DNA from: an uncultured Clostridia bacterium
GTDB taxonomy: Bacteria > Bacillota > Clostridia > TANB77 > CAG-508
Length of the DNA stretch: 54,281 nt
Assembly: GCA_944390965.1 (NCBI GenBank)
Contig: CALXRW010000009.1
Location: 1 to 54,281 of the forward strand
Direction of reading: 5' to 3'
Shown here: positions 7,246-16,781 of the stretch, in pieces
How positions within the stretch are numbered: position 1 is the first letter of the stretch
Layout of the letters: every line of letters begins with the position of its first letter
Notes under the pieces: generated by a model
What the model saw: the letters and a program-made list of their open reading frames with translations, nothing else
The model's database searches: none
Told to the model about the DNA's origin: nothing
Made by a program: the position numbers and the translations under genes

Positions 7246-9462
7246 ATGGGAAATATCGTATTGCTCGATGAACTTACCATCAATAAAATTGCAGCAGGTG
7301 AAGTAGTAGAAAGACCAGCTTCTGTGGTGAAAGAATCAGCAGAAAAGGCCATAGAGGGCGGAGCAACAAAAATTTCGATAGAAATTAAAAATGGAGGAAT
7401 CTCTTATATTAGGATTACAGACAATGGAAAAGGAATTGCAAAAGATGATTTAGAAATGGCATTTGAAAGGCATGCTACTTCTAAAATAAGAAGTGCAGAG
7501 GATTTAAATGGGGTAAAATCCATGGGATTTCGTGGTGAGGCTTTAGCCAGCATTGCTGCAATATCCAATGTAGAAATGATTTCTAAAACAGAAGGAGCAG
7601 AATCTGGAAATAGAATTGTGGTAGAGGGAGGAAAAATTTTAGAGCAAGAAGAAATAGGATGCCAAAAAGGAACTACCATTACAGTTACTAACTTATTTTT
7701 TAATACACCAGTAAGATATAAATTTTTAAAAAAGGATTTTACGGAATCTGGATATATAGAAGATGCTATTACACATTTAGCATTAATGTATAAAAATATA
7801 GCATTTCAATTTATTAACCAAGGAAAAACAGTGATACAAACTTCTGGGGATGGAAATATCAGAAATAGTATTTATCAAATATTTGGAAAAGATATTGCAG
7901 AAGGTGTTTTAGATGTTTCTTATGAATTAGACGGAATTAAAGTAGAAGGTGTTGTAGGAAAACCAGAAATTGCACGTTCAAATAGAACAAACCAAATGTT
8001 TTTTGTTAATAAAAGATATATCAAGGATAAAACACTTTCATCAGCAGCAGAGCAGGCTTTTAAAGGTTTGCTTCCTATTGGAAAATTTGGTTTCCTTATC
8101 TTAAATATTGAGATGCCTCCTCAACAAGTGGATGTTAATGTTCATCCAGCAAAGCTAGAAGTTAGATTTGAAGACGAAAACAAAATATTTAAAGCAGTAT
8201 TTCATAGTATTAAAGAAACATTATTAAAAGGAAATTTGATAGGAGAAAACCCATTCGCAGGAACTTTGATAAAAGAAGAAAAGCCAGCTAAAGCATTTGT
8301 AGCTTTTAAACCAGAACCAGTTGTAGCAGCAAAACAAACAGAAATTGTTGAACAACCCACACAACAATCTATTCCAGAAGGGGAAGGCGGTAATATTATT
8401 GAACAACTTTATCAAATGAGAAATCGTATGAAAGAAGAGATAAACACAGAAACTCCTACAGTAGAAGAAATAAAGACAAAACCTTTAACACCTACAGAAG
8501 AACAGGTTCAAAAAGCAGTAGAATTAATTGGAATGAAAAATGAAGTGAAATATGAAAGAATAGCAAATGAAGAGGTAAATAAACCAGTCCAAAATAAAGA
8601 AATTGAAAACACACAAGAAATACAGATACAAAAAGATGATACCCAAACAGTAACAATACCAAAAGAAGATACCCAATCAATTGAAACACCAAAAGCGATA
8701 AACACAACAATGCAAGATACTCAAATTATAGATACTACTTTAATAAAAAATAAAGTACCACAAGATACCATTACTAATTTAAGTTTTGATGAAATGTATA
8801 GTAAATTATTTGGGACCCCTAAGCCAAAAACAGATGCGGATTCATTTAAAAATGTAGTATCTGATCAAGAGGAAAATTACACGAATAAACCATACAAAAT
8901 AATTGGAATTGCTTTTTCGACTTATATTATCATAGAAATTGGAGAAGAACTTTATATTATTGACCAACATGCAGCACATGAAAGAATTTTATATGAAAAA
9001 GTAAAAAAGAATTTTTATGATGATAAAGAAAAAGAATCACAGCTTATGTTGATACCAGATGTTATTACACTTTCTCATAAGGAAATGGATATTGCAAAAG
9101 ACCATATGGCTTTATTTGAAAAAGCAGGTTTTGTGTTAGAAGAGTTCGATGAGAATTCTATGAAATTATTGGGAGTACCTAATATATGTGTAGATTTAGA
9201 TACAAAGCAATTATTCTTAGATATTCTAGATGAAATTGATACTGTAGCTAGAACTGCTCGTCAAGAAATTGAAGAGAAATTTATAGCAACAATTGCTTGT
9301 AAAGCAGCTGTAAAAGCCAATATGAAATTAACAAAAGAAGAAGTAGATAGTTTAATGACAGAATTATTAAAACTGCCTAATCCTTTTACATGTCCACATG
9401 GAAGACCTACAGCTATGAAAATTACAAAATATGAAATAGAAAGGAAATTTAGTAGAAAATAA
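7246..9462 (+). CDS. mutL: DNA mismatch repair protein MutL
   Basis: MutL couples mismatch recognition to strand incision. The N-terminal GHKL ATPase shows IAAGEVVERPASVVKE, ITDNGKGI, GFRGEALASIAAIS and the VNVHPAKLEVRF segment. The C-terminal endonuclease domain has DQHAAHERILYE (metal-binding DQHA-x2-E-x4-E), ACKAAVKAN and CPHGRPT, so this is the nicking type of MutL. An acidic and Gln/Thr-rich linker of about 200 residues joins them. One oddity is in the N-box: where MutL proteins normally have E-N-(S/A)-x-D-A-G-A, this reads EKAIEGGA, replacing the Mg-binding Asn with Lys34. No mutS is nearby. miaA overlaps its stop by one base. Confidence 0.95.
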   Translation: MGNIVLLDELTINKIAAGEVVERPASVVKESAEKAIEGGATKISIEIKNGGISYIRITDNGKGIAKDDLEMAFERHATSKIRSAEDLNGVKSMGFRGEALASIAAISNVEMISKTEGAESGNRIVVEGGKILEQEEIGCQKGTTITVTNLFFNTPVRYKFLKKDFTESGYIEDAITHLALMYKNIAFQFINQGKTVIQTSGDGNIRNSIYQIFGKDIAEGVLDVSYELDGIKVEGVVGKPEIARSNRTNQMFFVNKRYIKDKTLSSAAEQAFKGLLPIGKFGFLILNIEMPPQQVDVNVHPAKLEVRFEDENKIFKAVFHSIKETLLKGNLIGENPFAGTLIKEEKPAKAFVAFKPEPVVAAKQTEIVEQPTQQSIPEGEGGNIIEQLYQMRNRMKEEINTETPTVEEIKTKPLTPTEEQVQKAVELIGMKNEVKYERIANEEVNKPVQNKEIENTQEIQIQKDDTQTVTIPKEDTQSIETPKAINTTMQDTQIIDTTLIKNKVPQDTITNLSFDEMYSKLFGTPKPKTDADSFKNVVSDQEENYTNKPYKIIGIAFSTYIIIEIGEELYIIDQHAAHERILYEKVKKNFYDDKEKESQLMLIPDVITLSHKEMDIAKDHMALFEKAGFVLEEFDENSMKLLGVPNICVDLDTKQLFLDILDEIDTVARTARQEIEEKFIATIACKAAVKANMKLTKEEVDSLMTELLKLPNPFTCPHGRPTAMKITKYEIERKFSRK

Positions 9463-10390
9463 TGCAAAAACCAATGGTAATTGTAATATGTGGACCAACG
9501 GCATCACGGGAAAACAGATTTATCTATTGAACTAGCAAAGCGAATAAAAGGAGAAATTATATCCTGTGATTCAATGCAAATATATAAGGATATGCAAATT
9601 GGAACAGCAAAACCAACAATAACTGAAATGCAAGGAATTAAGCATTATTTAATTGATTTTCTACCACCAAACCAGAGATTTAGCGTTTCAGAATATAAAA
9701 TAAGAGCAGAAGAAGCAATAAAAGAAATTCTACAAAAAGGGAAAAGACCTATTGTAGTGGGAGGAACAGGCTTATATATGGATTCTTTAATAAAAGGAAT
9801 CCAATATCCAGATATAACTATAGATGAAAAATATAGAGAAGAATTAGAACAAATTGCAAAAAAAGAAGGACGGACTTTCAACTTTGTATCAAAAAGCCTG
9901 CATAATTGATAAAGAAGCAATGAAAACAATTAGTCCAAATGATAAAAAAAGAATTATTCGTGTTTTGGAAATATGGAAACAAACGGGAAAAACAAAAACA
10001 GAATTAGAAGTAGAATCTAGGAAACAAGAAATACCATATCAATATAAAATTTTTGGAATAACAATGCCAAGAGAAATTTTATATGAAAAAATTAACCAAA
10101 GAGTAGAGAAAATGGTAAAATTAGGTCTACAAGAAGAAGTTGAAAATTTACTTAATAAATACAAAGAATTTCCAACTGCAATGCAAAGCTTGGGCTACAA
10201 AGAAACAAGAGCTTATCTAAAAGGTGAATTAACCCAAGAAGAATGGATTGAAACCATAAAACGAGAAACGAGAAGATATGCCAAAAGACAATTAACTTGG
10301 TTTAGAAGAAATAAAGAAATTATTTGGCTGGATGGATTAAAAACAAAACAAGAGAATATTAATCTCATTATGGAGGAAATAGGTGAATAA
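9462..10390 (+). CDS. miaA: tRNA dimethylallyltransferase MiaA, frameshifted twice as read
   Basis: MiaA adds dimethylallyl to A37 of tRNAs reading U-starting codons. Read through two +1 shifts, the product is about 307-308 residues, the normal length, with GPTAS-GKT P-loop, DSMQIYKDMQIGTAKPT, VVGGTGLYMDSL, ISPNDKKRIIRVLEI and RRYAKRQLTWFR. The first shift is an extra C at 9507 inside the Walker A codons (TCA-C-GGG-AAA). The second is at 9871, either an extra C (GGA-C-GGA) or a GGAC|GGAC tandem duplication; alignment to known MiaA slightly favours the duplication. As read, no functional protein is made. The ATG overlaps the mutL stop (TAATG), so the two are translationally coupled. Confidence 0.88.
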
Positions 10391-11627
10391 AAGGCTAAAA
10401 AAAGAAGAAGTAAAAAGAAATAAAATACTTACTTATTCTATTGTTATTATTATTTTAATAATAGCACTTAGTTATAGTGCCTATAAAGTGTATGGATTAA
10501 TTCAAAATCCAACAGACACCTATTTAATTACTAATGGAAAGCTTTCACTAGAAGAATCAGTAGTTGGCTATGTTATTAGAGATGAAGAAGTTTTATCAGG
10601 CGAAAATTATAAAAATGGATTACAAGAGATAAAAGCAGAAGGTGAGCGCGTAGCCAAAGGTGAAACTATATTTAGTTATCATAATAAAAATGAAGAACAG
10701 TTAAGTAAAAAAATAGAAGAATTAGATGTAAAAATTAGTGAAGCTATGGAAAATGATAATAATATTCTACCTGTAGATTTACAGTTAATAGAAGATCAAG
10801 TCGAAAGCAAGCTAGATGAAGTATATAATACAAATGATTTGCAAAAAATAAATGAATATAAAAAAGAAATTAATTCAACTATTAATAAAAAAGCAAAAAT
10901 GGCAGGAGAATTAAGCCCAAATGGTTCTTACTTGAAAGATTTAATTGAAGAACGAACACAATATGCTAATGAATTAAATTCAGGACTAGAAAATGTAACA
11001 GCAACAAGAACTGGAATTGTATCATATAGAATTGATGGATTAGAAGAAGTATTAAAACCAGGTGATTTTTCTTACCTAAGCAAAAGTTTACTAGAAGGTC
11101 TTAATTTAAAAACAGGACAAGTGATAGCTTCAAGTGATGAAAAAGGAAAAATTATTGATAATTTTGTATGTTATATTGCAACTATTATGGAATCCGATAT
11201 GACAGCAGAAGCAGAAATAGGAGATAGTGTGACAATACGACTATCTACAGCAGATGAAATTTCTGGACAAATTGTATATATTTCAGAAGAAAGTGAAGAA
11301 GAAAGACTGCTAGTATTTGAAATAAAGGAATGTGTTGAAAAACTTATTGATTACAGAAAAATATCATTTGATGTTATTTGGTGGGAATCTGTTGGACTTA
11401 AAGTACCAAATTCAGCCATTCGCTATGATGGAGAATTAACATATGTAATGAGAAACAGAGCTGGATATTTAGATGAAATATTAGTAAAGGTAAAAAAGAA
11501 AAATGAAAGCTATTCTATTATTGAAAATTATACAAGGAGTGAGTTAAAAGAAATTGGTTATACAGATGAACAGTTGAACGAAAGAAAGACCATTTCTTTA
11601 TATGATGAAATTATGATTAGAAATTAA
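10383..11627 (+). CDS. HlyD-like membrane-fusion/adaptor protein
   Basis: The 414-residue protein has one N-terminal membrane helix (residues about 18-38), a coiled-coil hairpin (about 95-205) and a beta-barrel region typical of HlyD/RND adaptor subunits (GLQEIKAEGERVAKGETIF at the lipoyl-like start). Such proteins link an inner-membrane transporter to the exterior, but no ABC or RND partner is adjacent. It begins with GTG at 10383, overlapping the end of miaA by 8 bases, with GGAGG 5 bases upstream. Its position just before sepF and divIVA suggests an envelope or division role; that is inference. Confidence 0.75.
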   Translation: MNKRLKKEEVKRNKILTYSIVIIILIIALSYSAYKVYGLIQNPTDTYLITNGKLSLEESVVGYVIRDEEVLSGENYKNGLQEIKAEGERVAKGETIFSYHNKNEEQLSKKIEELDVKISEAMENDNNILPVDLQLIEDQVESKLDEVYNTNDLQKINEYKKEINSTINKKAKMAGELSPNGSYLKDLIEERTQYANELNSGLENVTATRTGIVSYRIDGLEEVLKPGDFSYLSKSLLEGLNLKTGQVIASSDEKGKIIDNFVCYIATIMESDMTAEAEIGDSVTIRLSTADEISGQIVYISEESEEERLLVFEIKECVEKLIDYRKISFDVIWWESVGLKVPNSAIRYDGELTYVMRNRAGYLDEILVKVKKKNESYSIIENYTRSELKEIGYTDEQLNERKTISLYDEIMIRN

Positions 11628-11685
11628 AAAAATATTACAAAAATATTACAAAAATGTTAATTTTAAGTTACAAACCAAAAAACTA

Positions 11686-11716
11686 TTGACAAATATTGAA
11701 AAAAGATAGATACTAT
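11686..11716 (+). promoter_or_regulatory. probable promoter for sepF
   Basis: TTGACA at 11686-11691; -10-like sequence within GATACTATAT at 11708-11717 (spacing 16-19 depending on the hexamer chosen). It lies about 45 bp before the sepF start. Three copies of an AAAATATTACAA-like unit precede it. Confidence 0.55.
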
Positions 11717-11758
11717 ATACAGTCAAAAGAGAAAAACTAAGTTTTAGGAGGTTAAAAC

Positions 11759-12235
11759 ATGGCAGGAGCAGTTATGAATAAAATTTGGAATTTAATTGGG
11801 GTAGGAAATCAAGAGGAAAAAGACGAAGAAGAAAAAGATGAATATACCTATGATTATGAGCCAGAGGAAGAAGTAGAAGAGGAAGATGAAGATAGAAAAA
11901 TATTTGGAATTGGTAGAAGAAACAAAGTAGTTAATATGCCTCAAACGCAAGTAAAAATGAAAATATCAAGACCAACAAATTTTGAACAATCAGAAGATAT
12001 ATGTAATTTATTAAAAGAAAAAAAATCTGTTATTGTAAACTTAGAATATGTCAATAAAGATGTTGCAAGAAGAATAGTAGATTTTATTAGTGGTGCAGTA
12101 CATGCATTAGATGGACATATTGAAAAAATATCTAATTCTATTTTTATTGTTGCACCAGTAAATTATGAAATTACAAATGACACAGCAAAAGATGAAATAA
12201 AAAGTAAACTTTCTGTATCATGGTTAAGAAACTAA
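11759..12235 (+). CDS. sepF: cell division protein SepF
   Basis: SepF bundles FtsZ and tethers it to the membrane. The 158-residue protein has a short amphipathic N-terminus (MNKIWNLIGVG), an acidic linker (residues about 19-47), and the conserved C-terminal domain: VKMKISRPTNFEQSEDICN, KKSVIVNLEYVNKDVARRIV, DFISGAVHALDG, SIFIVAPVNYEI. It has its own promoter and a TTTTAGGAGG ribosome site, and is followed 72 bp later by divIVA, the usual Firmicute partner in division-site control. Confidence 0.95.
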   Translation: MAGAVMNKIWNLIGVGNQEEKDEEEKDEYTYDYEPEEEVEEEDEDRKIFGIGRRNKVVNMPQTQVKMKISRPTNFEQSEDICNLLKEKKSVIVNLEYVNKDVARRIVDFISGAVHALDGHIEKISNSIFIVAPVNYEITNDTAKDEIKSKLSVSWLRN

Positions 12236-12307
12236 AGGGAAAGTCTGGCTATATTTACTAATAAGAATAGCTAGGTAGTAATGCAAAATAGAACAAGGAG
12301 GGAACTT

Positions 12308-12754
12308 ATGCTTACACCATTAGAAATAGAAAACAAAAAATTTGCAAAACAAATGATGAATGGTTATAGTGTAGTAGAAGTAGATGAATTTCTAGACCAA
12401 GTGACTGCAGAATATGAAAAATTATATAAAGAAAATAATGAATTAAATTCCAAAATTGAAGAGCTAAATGCCAAAATGGAACATTATAGATCAATAGAAG
12501 GAACATTACAAAATACATTGGTAATGGCACAGTCAACTGCCGAAGAAATAAAAACAATGGCAAAACAACAAGCAGACCAAATCGTAAAAGATGCACAAAA
12601 TACTGCAAAATCAAGTGTAGATGAAGTAGCATCTAAAGTAATGTTAAAACAAAAAGAATTGGATGACATAAAAAAACAAATGGATATATATAAAGCAAAA
12701 ATGGAAGCTTTATTAATATCCCAGTTAGAACTATTAAAAGACACAAATGAATAA
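12308..12754 (+). CDS. divIVA: DivIVA-family cell division/polarity protein
   Basis: The start at 12308 gives MLTPLEIENKKFAKQMMNGY, the classic membrane-binding N-terminus of DivIVA, with AAGGAGG 6 bases upstream. An in-frame ATG at 12281 lacks a ribosome site. The motif YSVVEVDEFLDQV and the following coiled coil (to about residue 140) fit the family. DivIVA marks curved membrane at poles and septa and recruits other factors. It follows sepF, with which it is commonly clustered in Firmicutes. Confidence 0.93.
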   Translation: MLTPLEIENKKFAKQMMNGYSVVEVDEFLDQVTAEYEKLYKENNELNSKIEELNAKMEHYRSIEGTLQNTLVMAQSTAEEIKTMAKQQADQIVKDAQNTAKSSVDEVASKVMLKQKELDDIKKQMDIYKAKMEALLISQLELLKDTNE

Positions 12755-12770
12755 ATTTATATAAATATGT

Positions 12771-12823
12771 AAAACCATTTATTTTATGAAATGAAAAGAA
12801 CATAAAATAAATGGTTTTATTTT
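12771..12823 (+). terminator. strong intrinsic terminator
   Basis: An 18-base perfect stem (12771-12788 with 12801-12818, loop of 12) is followed by ATTTTT. It closes the sepF-divIVA unit. Confidence 0.85.
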
Positions 12824-12905
12824 TAAAACTGAAACATTTTATCGAAAAACAGCAAAAAAGAATTGAAAATTGTCAATAAACATGATAAAATATGAAAATA
12901 AAACA

Positions 12906-12928
12906 GTAGGGGCGGTTTTAACCGCCCA
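12906..12928. repeat. GTAGGGGCGG hairpin (family R1)
   Basis: GGGGCGGTTTTAACCGCCC: relative to the commoner GGGGCGATTTTAATCGCCC copy, both stem arms have changed together, keeping pairing. Confidence 0.75.
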
Positions 12929-12970
12929 TTCTCCATGAAAATTACTAAAAACATAAACAGAAAGGAATGA

Positions 12971-13480
12971 ATGATATTCATGAAAGTAACTGGGAATAAA
13001 AGCATGTCTAGTTTTATAAAAATTATATTGCAAATATTATTTGTCTTAGGAATTATAAGTTTATTTGCTATTCCAATTTATCTTTATATGATTACAACAG
13101 ACAGTGGAATTGTATTATCATTATTAGGTATTTGTACATTTCCTGTTATGGTATCGTTTTTAATTATATATTTCACTGCAATACCAGGAATAGCATTAAT
13201 TTATCAATTCATTAAATTATTTGATGCCTTAAAAAAGAATAATCCATTTGTAATAGAAAATGCCATATATTTAAAAAGAAGTTCCATTATAGGAGGAATC
13301 ATTTCAATATCTTATTTTATAGTGGCGATTATTTTACTTTCTAATTCAATTTTTCTTTATGGACTATGTACTCTCCTAATAGGAATTATATTTTTAGTAT
13401 TTACCATTGGAACATATATTTTATCTAAAATCTTTAAACAAGCAGCAGAATATAAAGAAGAAAATGAACTTACTATATAA
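12971..13480 (+). CDS. DUF2975-type membrane protein
   Basis: A 169-residue protein with four membrane helices and a short polar C-terminus. The middle loop KLFDALKKNNPFVIENAIYL matches the DUF2975 signature, in which these proteins precede a small XRE-type regulator (as YoaS/YozG in Bacillus). Here such a regulator starts 20 bp downstream. AAAGG lies 5 bases before the ATG used. Function of the family is unknown; the pairing suggests a regulator with its membrane partner. Confidence 0.75.
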   Translation: MIFMKVTGNKSMSSFIKIILQILFVLGIISLFAIPIYLYMITTDSGIVLSLLGICTFPVMVSFLIIYFTAIPGIALIYQFIKLFDALKKNNPFVIENAIYLKRSSIIGGIISISYFIVAIILLSNSIFLYGLCTLLIGIIFLVFTIGTYILSKIFKQAAEYKEENELTI

Positions 13481-13500
13481 AGAAGGGATGATGAAATAAG

Positions 13501-13707
13501 ATGGCAATTATAGTAAATTTAGATGTTATGTTAGCAAAAAGAAAAATGCCACTAAATGAATTAGCCGACAAAGTGGATATAACAATAAGCAACTTATCTA
13601 TTTTAAAGAATAATAAAGGAAGAGCTATTCGCTTTTCAACTTTAGATAAAATATGTAATGCATTAGATTGTACACCTGGAGATATTTTAGAATTTGTAAA
13701 AGATTAA
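13501..13707 (+). CDS. small XRE-family HTH regulator (YozG-like)
   Basis: At 68 residues this is a bare Cro/CI-type helix-turn-helix (LAKRKMPLNELADKVDIT; RFSTLDKICNALDCTPGDIL). The ending 'LDCTPGDIL(E/x)' is typical of the YozG-like group found next to DUF2975 proteins. It directly follows such a gene and is probably co-transcribed. It likely regulates its own operon. Confidence 0.85.
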   Translation: MAIIVNLDVMLAKRKMPLNELADKVDITISNLSILKNNKGRAIRFSTLDKICNALDCTPGDILEFVKD

Positions 13708-13843
13708 ACTAAATATCCCTCTATTGTCCTTGTATAGAAAAAAGGAAAAATAAAATACTAAAATTAAGAAAATACTAAGAATTTCTAAATTGTTTTTTAA
13801 AAAATATATGTTACGATAAGGACAATAAAATTTTGATAGTGCA

Positions 13844-13903
13844 AAGTAATTTATGAAAAATATAGGGGCAATTTTAATCGTCTGCTCTTCGAATAAATTA
13901 CTT
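13844..13903. repeat. three-stem R1 element
   Basis: Outer arms AAGTAATTTA/TAAATTACTT enclose a degenerate GGGGCAATTTTAATCGTC hairpin and a CTCTTCGAA small hairpin. The same architecture is seen at 23143-23203, 26973-27032 and 29420-29479. It sits 32 bp before the next gene. Confidence 0.7.
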
Positions 13904-13935
13904 GAACCCAAAATTTTAAGGGGGGAAAATAAATA

Positions 13936-14580
13936 ATGAAGGAGAAAGTATTTTATCATTTTTCAAAAGCTTTTTGGGTGTTCATAATAGGGAGCATTTT
14001 TGGATACTGCATAGAAATGATTGTAGCGTTTGTACAAGAAGGGCATTTTGAATCAAGACAAGGATTGATTTATGGCCCATTTGCTCAAGTATACGGACTG
14101 GGAGCATTGGCCTATTATTTTACAGTGCCACATATTAAAGGGAAAAAGAAATATCTAAAAGTATTTTTGTTTAGTATGGTTATGGGAGGAATCGTAGAAT
14201 ACTTGTGTTCCTTTATTCAAGAAAAATGGTTTGGAACAATTTCTTGGGATTATAGTAATTTATGGTTTAATATTAATGGTAGAACAAGCTTATTGCATTG
14301 CACATATTGGGGATTAGCAGGTCTTTTGTTTATCAAATGGGTTTATCCTTTTATAGGGAAATTGGACAACTGGATGAAAAATTTAAATTTCCGTTTTGCA
14401 ACAGTAATTCTTACTTTGTTTATGATATTTAATATCACAATATCATCCATGGCAGCCTATAGACAAAAAGAAAGGATAAAAAATATTACGGCACAAAATC
14501 AAATTGATTTATTTTTTGATATATATTATCCAGATGATGTAATGAATAGAGTTTATGCCAATAAGATACACATTTTATAA
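13936..14580 (+). CDS. putative ABC-transporter type IV (CmpB-like) membrane protein
   Basis: The 214-residue protein has about six membrane helices. The segment FGYCIEMIV, the GPFAQVYGLGAL motif and the ISWDYSNLWFNINGRTSLLH stretch are characteristic of PF06541, a family labelled putative ABC-transporter type IV. No ATPase is adjacent, so transport is not shown. A GGGGGGAAA ribosome site precedes the ATG. Confidence 0.7.
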   Translation: MKEKVFYHFSKAFWVFIIGSIFGYCIEMIVAFVQEGHFESRQGLIYGPFAQVYGLGALAYYFTVPHIKGKKKYLKVFLFSMVMGGIVEYLCSFIQEKWFGTISWDYSNLWFNINGRTSLLHCTYWGLAGLLFIKWVYPFIGKLDNWMKNLNFRFATVILTLFMIFNITISSMAAYRQKERIKNITAQNQIDLFFDIYYPDDVMNRVYANKIHIL

Positions 14581-14648
14581 TAATATGAATAATTTTATGC
14601 AATAAAAAGGACAGTTAAGACTGAGCAAAGAAAGGAATATAATAAAAA

Positions 14649-15368
14649 ATGGAATATGATAAAAAATTTGTAATTATCAAAATACTTATATTAATTTTAG
14701 CAGTTGTTGCTTTTGTAGGACTTATTGCTAGTTTACTTCCTACGATGACACAATTAACAACAACAGAAGGACAAGTAGCATTTAAAGAAAAAGTAGACAG
14801 CCTAGGATTTGGAGGAATTTTGTTATTATTTGGAATTCAATTGGCGCAAATCCTTTTAATTGTATTACCAGGAGAACCATTGGAAATATTAGCTGGTATG
14901 TGTTATGGAGCAGTAGGTGGAACGATTTTTATATTTGTAACTGTATTCTTAACTACCACATTAATTGTATTTTTGGTACGAAAATATGGGAAAAAATGTG
15001 TTTATCTATTCTTTAAAAAAGAAAAAGTGGACAAAATAGAAAATAGTAATCTATTTAAGGACCCTAGAAAAATAGAAATCATTTTAGTGATTTTATTTTT
15101 AATACCAGGAACACCAAAAGATTTACTAGTTTATTTGGGAGGACTTTTACCTATTCATCCCTTAAAATTCATATTAATTTCTACATTTGCGAGATTTCCA
15201 TCTGTTATTTCATCTACATTAGCAGGAGCCAATATTGCATTTGGAAATTGGCATATAAGTTTGCTCATTTATCTAATATTCTTTGCAATTACTGGAATTA
15301 TTATTTATTTTGTTCGTAAATTTGATAAAAGAAAAATAACAGAACATACCATAAATACCTTAAAATAA
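14649..15368 (+). CDS. TVP38/TMEM64 (VTT domain) membrane protein
   Basis: The 239-residue protein has an N-terminal helix and the VTT/SNARE-associated core: LPGEPLEILAGMCYGAVGGT, then GTPKDLLVYLGGLLPIHPLK and FARFPSVISSTLAGANIA. The family sits near DedA proteins, some of which flip lipid carriers across the membrane; the substrate here is unknown. A terminator follows 24 bp after the stop. Confidence 0.85.
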   Translation: MEYDKKFVIIKILILILAVVAFVGLIASLLPTMTQLTTTEGQVAFKEKVDSLGFGGILLLFGIQLAQILLIVLPGEPLEILAGMCYGAVGGTIFIFVTVFLTTTLIVFLVRKYGKKCVYLFFKKEKVDKIENSNLFKDPRKIEIILVILFLIPGTPKDLLVYLGGLLPIHPLKFILISTFARFPSVISSTLAGANIAFGNWHISLLIYLIFFAITGIIIYFVRKFDKRKITEHTINTLK

Positions 15369-15392
15369 CAAAATAGGTAGGAATAAATTTAG

Positions 15393-15445
15393 GAGGCTAT
15401 CTAAAAGAAAATTGTTGATTTTTATTTTAGATAGCCTCTTGATAC
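15393..15445 (+). terminator. intrinsic terminator
   Basis: A 14-base perfect stem, GAGGCTATCTAAAA (15393-15406) with TTTTAGATAGCCTC (15425-15438), precedes the galE promoter. The T tract after it is short, so read-through is possible. Confidence 0.7.
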
Positions 15446-15473
15446 TTGACAGAGAAAAGTATTATGCTATAAA
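15446..15473 (+). promoter_or_regulatory. promoter for galE
   Basis: TTGACA (15446-15451), 16-base spacer, TATAAA (15468-15473), 40 bp before the galE start. Confidence 0.7.
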
Positions 15474-15513
15474 ATACAAAAAATAAAGAAAATAGAAAGG
15501 AAGTATGTAAATT

Positions 15514-16512
15514 ATGTCCATTTTGGTAACTGGTGGAGCGGGCTACATTGGTAGCCATACATGTGTAGAATTATTAGAAAAAGGAGAGGAAATCGTAATT
15601 GTTGATAATTTTTCTAATAGCAAACCAGAAGTATTAGATAAAATAAAAGATATTACTGGAAAGAAATTTAAATTTTATGAAGTAGATTTATTAGATAAAA
15701 CAAAATTAGAAAAAGTATTTCAAGATAATCATATAGAGGAAGTGATTCACTTTGCAGGATTAAAAGCAGTTGGGGAATCTGTAAAAAAACCAATTGAATA
15801 TTATCACAATAATATTACAGGAACTTTAGTATTATTAGAACTAATGAAAAAATACAATTGTAAAAAAATTGTTTTCAGTTCTTCAGCAACAGTATATGGA
15901 AACCCAAAAACTGTACCAATCAAAGAAGATTTTCCTTTATCTACAACAAATCCATATGGAAGCACAAAATTAATGATAGAACAAATTTTAAAAGATGTAG
16001 CAGTAGCAGATAATGAATTTAGCTGTATATTACTTCGATACTTTAACCCAATTGGAGCACATGAAAGTGGACTAATTGGAGAAAACCCAAATGGAATTCC
16101 AAACAATTTAATGCCATATATTGCAAGAGTGGCAACAGGACAATATGAAAAATTAAATGTGTTTGGAAATGATTATGATACACCAGATGGAACAGGAGTA
16201 AGGGATTATATCCATGTAGTAGATTTAGCCAAAGGACATATTAAAGCAATTGAAAAAGCTAGAAATATGAAAGGCGTAGAGGCATATAACTTAGGAACAG
16301 GAAAAGGATATTCTGTACTAGATTTAGTTAAAACATTTGAAAAAGTAAACAATGTAACAGTAAAATACGAAATTGTACCAAGAAGACCAGGTGACATTGC
16401 AATTTGCTATGCAGACCCAAGTAAAGCAAAAGAAGAACTTGGCTGGACAGCAGAAAAAGATGTAGAAGACATGTGTAGAGATACATGGAATTTTATCCAA
16501 AAAACGAATTAG
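15514..16512 (+). CDS. galE: UDP-glucose 4-epimerase
   Basis: GalE interconverts UDP-glucose and UDP-galactose, feeding cell-wall sugar and galactose pathways. The 332-residue protein is a short-chain dehydrogenase-type epimerase: NAD-binding [10 protein letters not shown] at the N-terminus, [13 protein letters not shown], catalytic Ser-Tyr-Lys seen in [10 protein letters not shown] and [18 protein letters not shown], and the C-terminal [16 protein letters not shown]. Length is normal. It has its own promoter and is monocistronic, as a terminator lies before it and a large hairpin after it. Confidence 0.95.
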   Translation: MSILVTGGAGYIGSHTCVELLEKGEEIVIVDNFSNSKPEVLDKIKDITGKKFKFYEVDLLDKTKLEKVFQDNHIEEVIHFAGLKAVGESVKKPIEYYHNNITGTLVLLELMKKYNCKKIVFSSSATVYGNPKTVPIKEDFPLSTTNPYGSTKLMIEQILKDVAVADNEFSCILLRYFNPIGAHESGLIGENPNGIPNNLMPYIARVATGQYEKLNVFGNDYDTPDGTGVRDYIHVVDLAKGHIKAIEKARNMKGVEAYNLGTGKGYSVLDLVKTFEKVNNVTVKYEIVPRRPGDIAICYADPSKAKEELGWTAEKDVEDMCRDTWNFIQKTN

Positions 16513-16525
16513 AAATTTTATGTTA

Positions 16526-16602
16526 GTAGGGACGAAGATTTTGACAGTATTTCACAAATAAAAAAATTAATTTACATGAAATGCTGTCAAAATCTTCGTC
16601 CA
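16526..16602. repeat. long hairpin after galE (R1-related)
   Basis: GGACGAAGATTTTGACAGTA and following bases pair with the matching run ending CTTCGTCC at 16602: about 25 pairs with one G-U, loop of about 23. It starts TAGTAGGGACG, resembling the R1 family. There is no T tract, so it is not a standard terminator. Confidence 0.65.
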
Positions 16603-16781
16603 TATGATATATATTATAGAGTGTTATACTATGAAAAAATTACTTAAAACGTAGATGGTTCATGAAAAAAAGAAAATGTTAAGAAAAAGTGACAAAATTC
16701 AAACTGAAATTGGTAGATGAATTATTATAAATCTGTTAAGATTAAGTTATAAAAATTTGAAAAAAATAGGAGGAAAAAACA

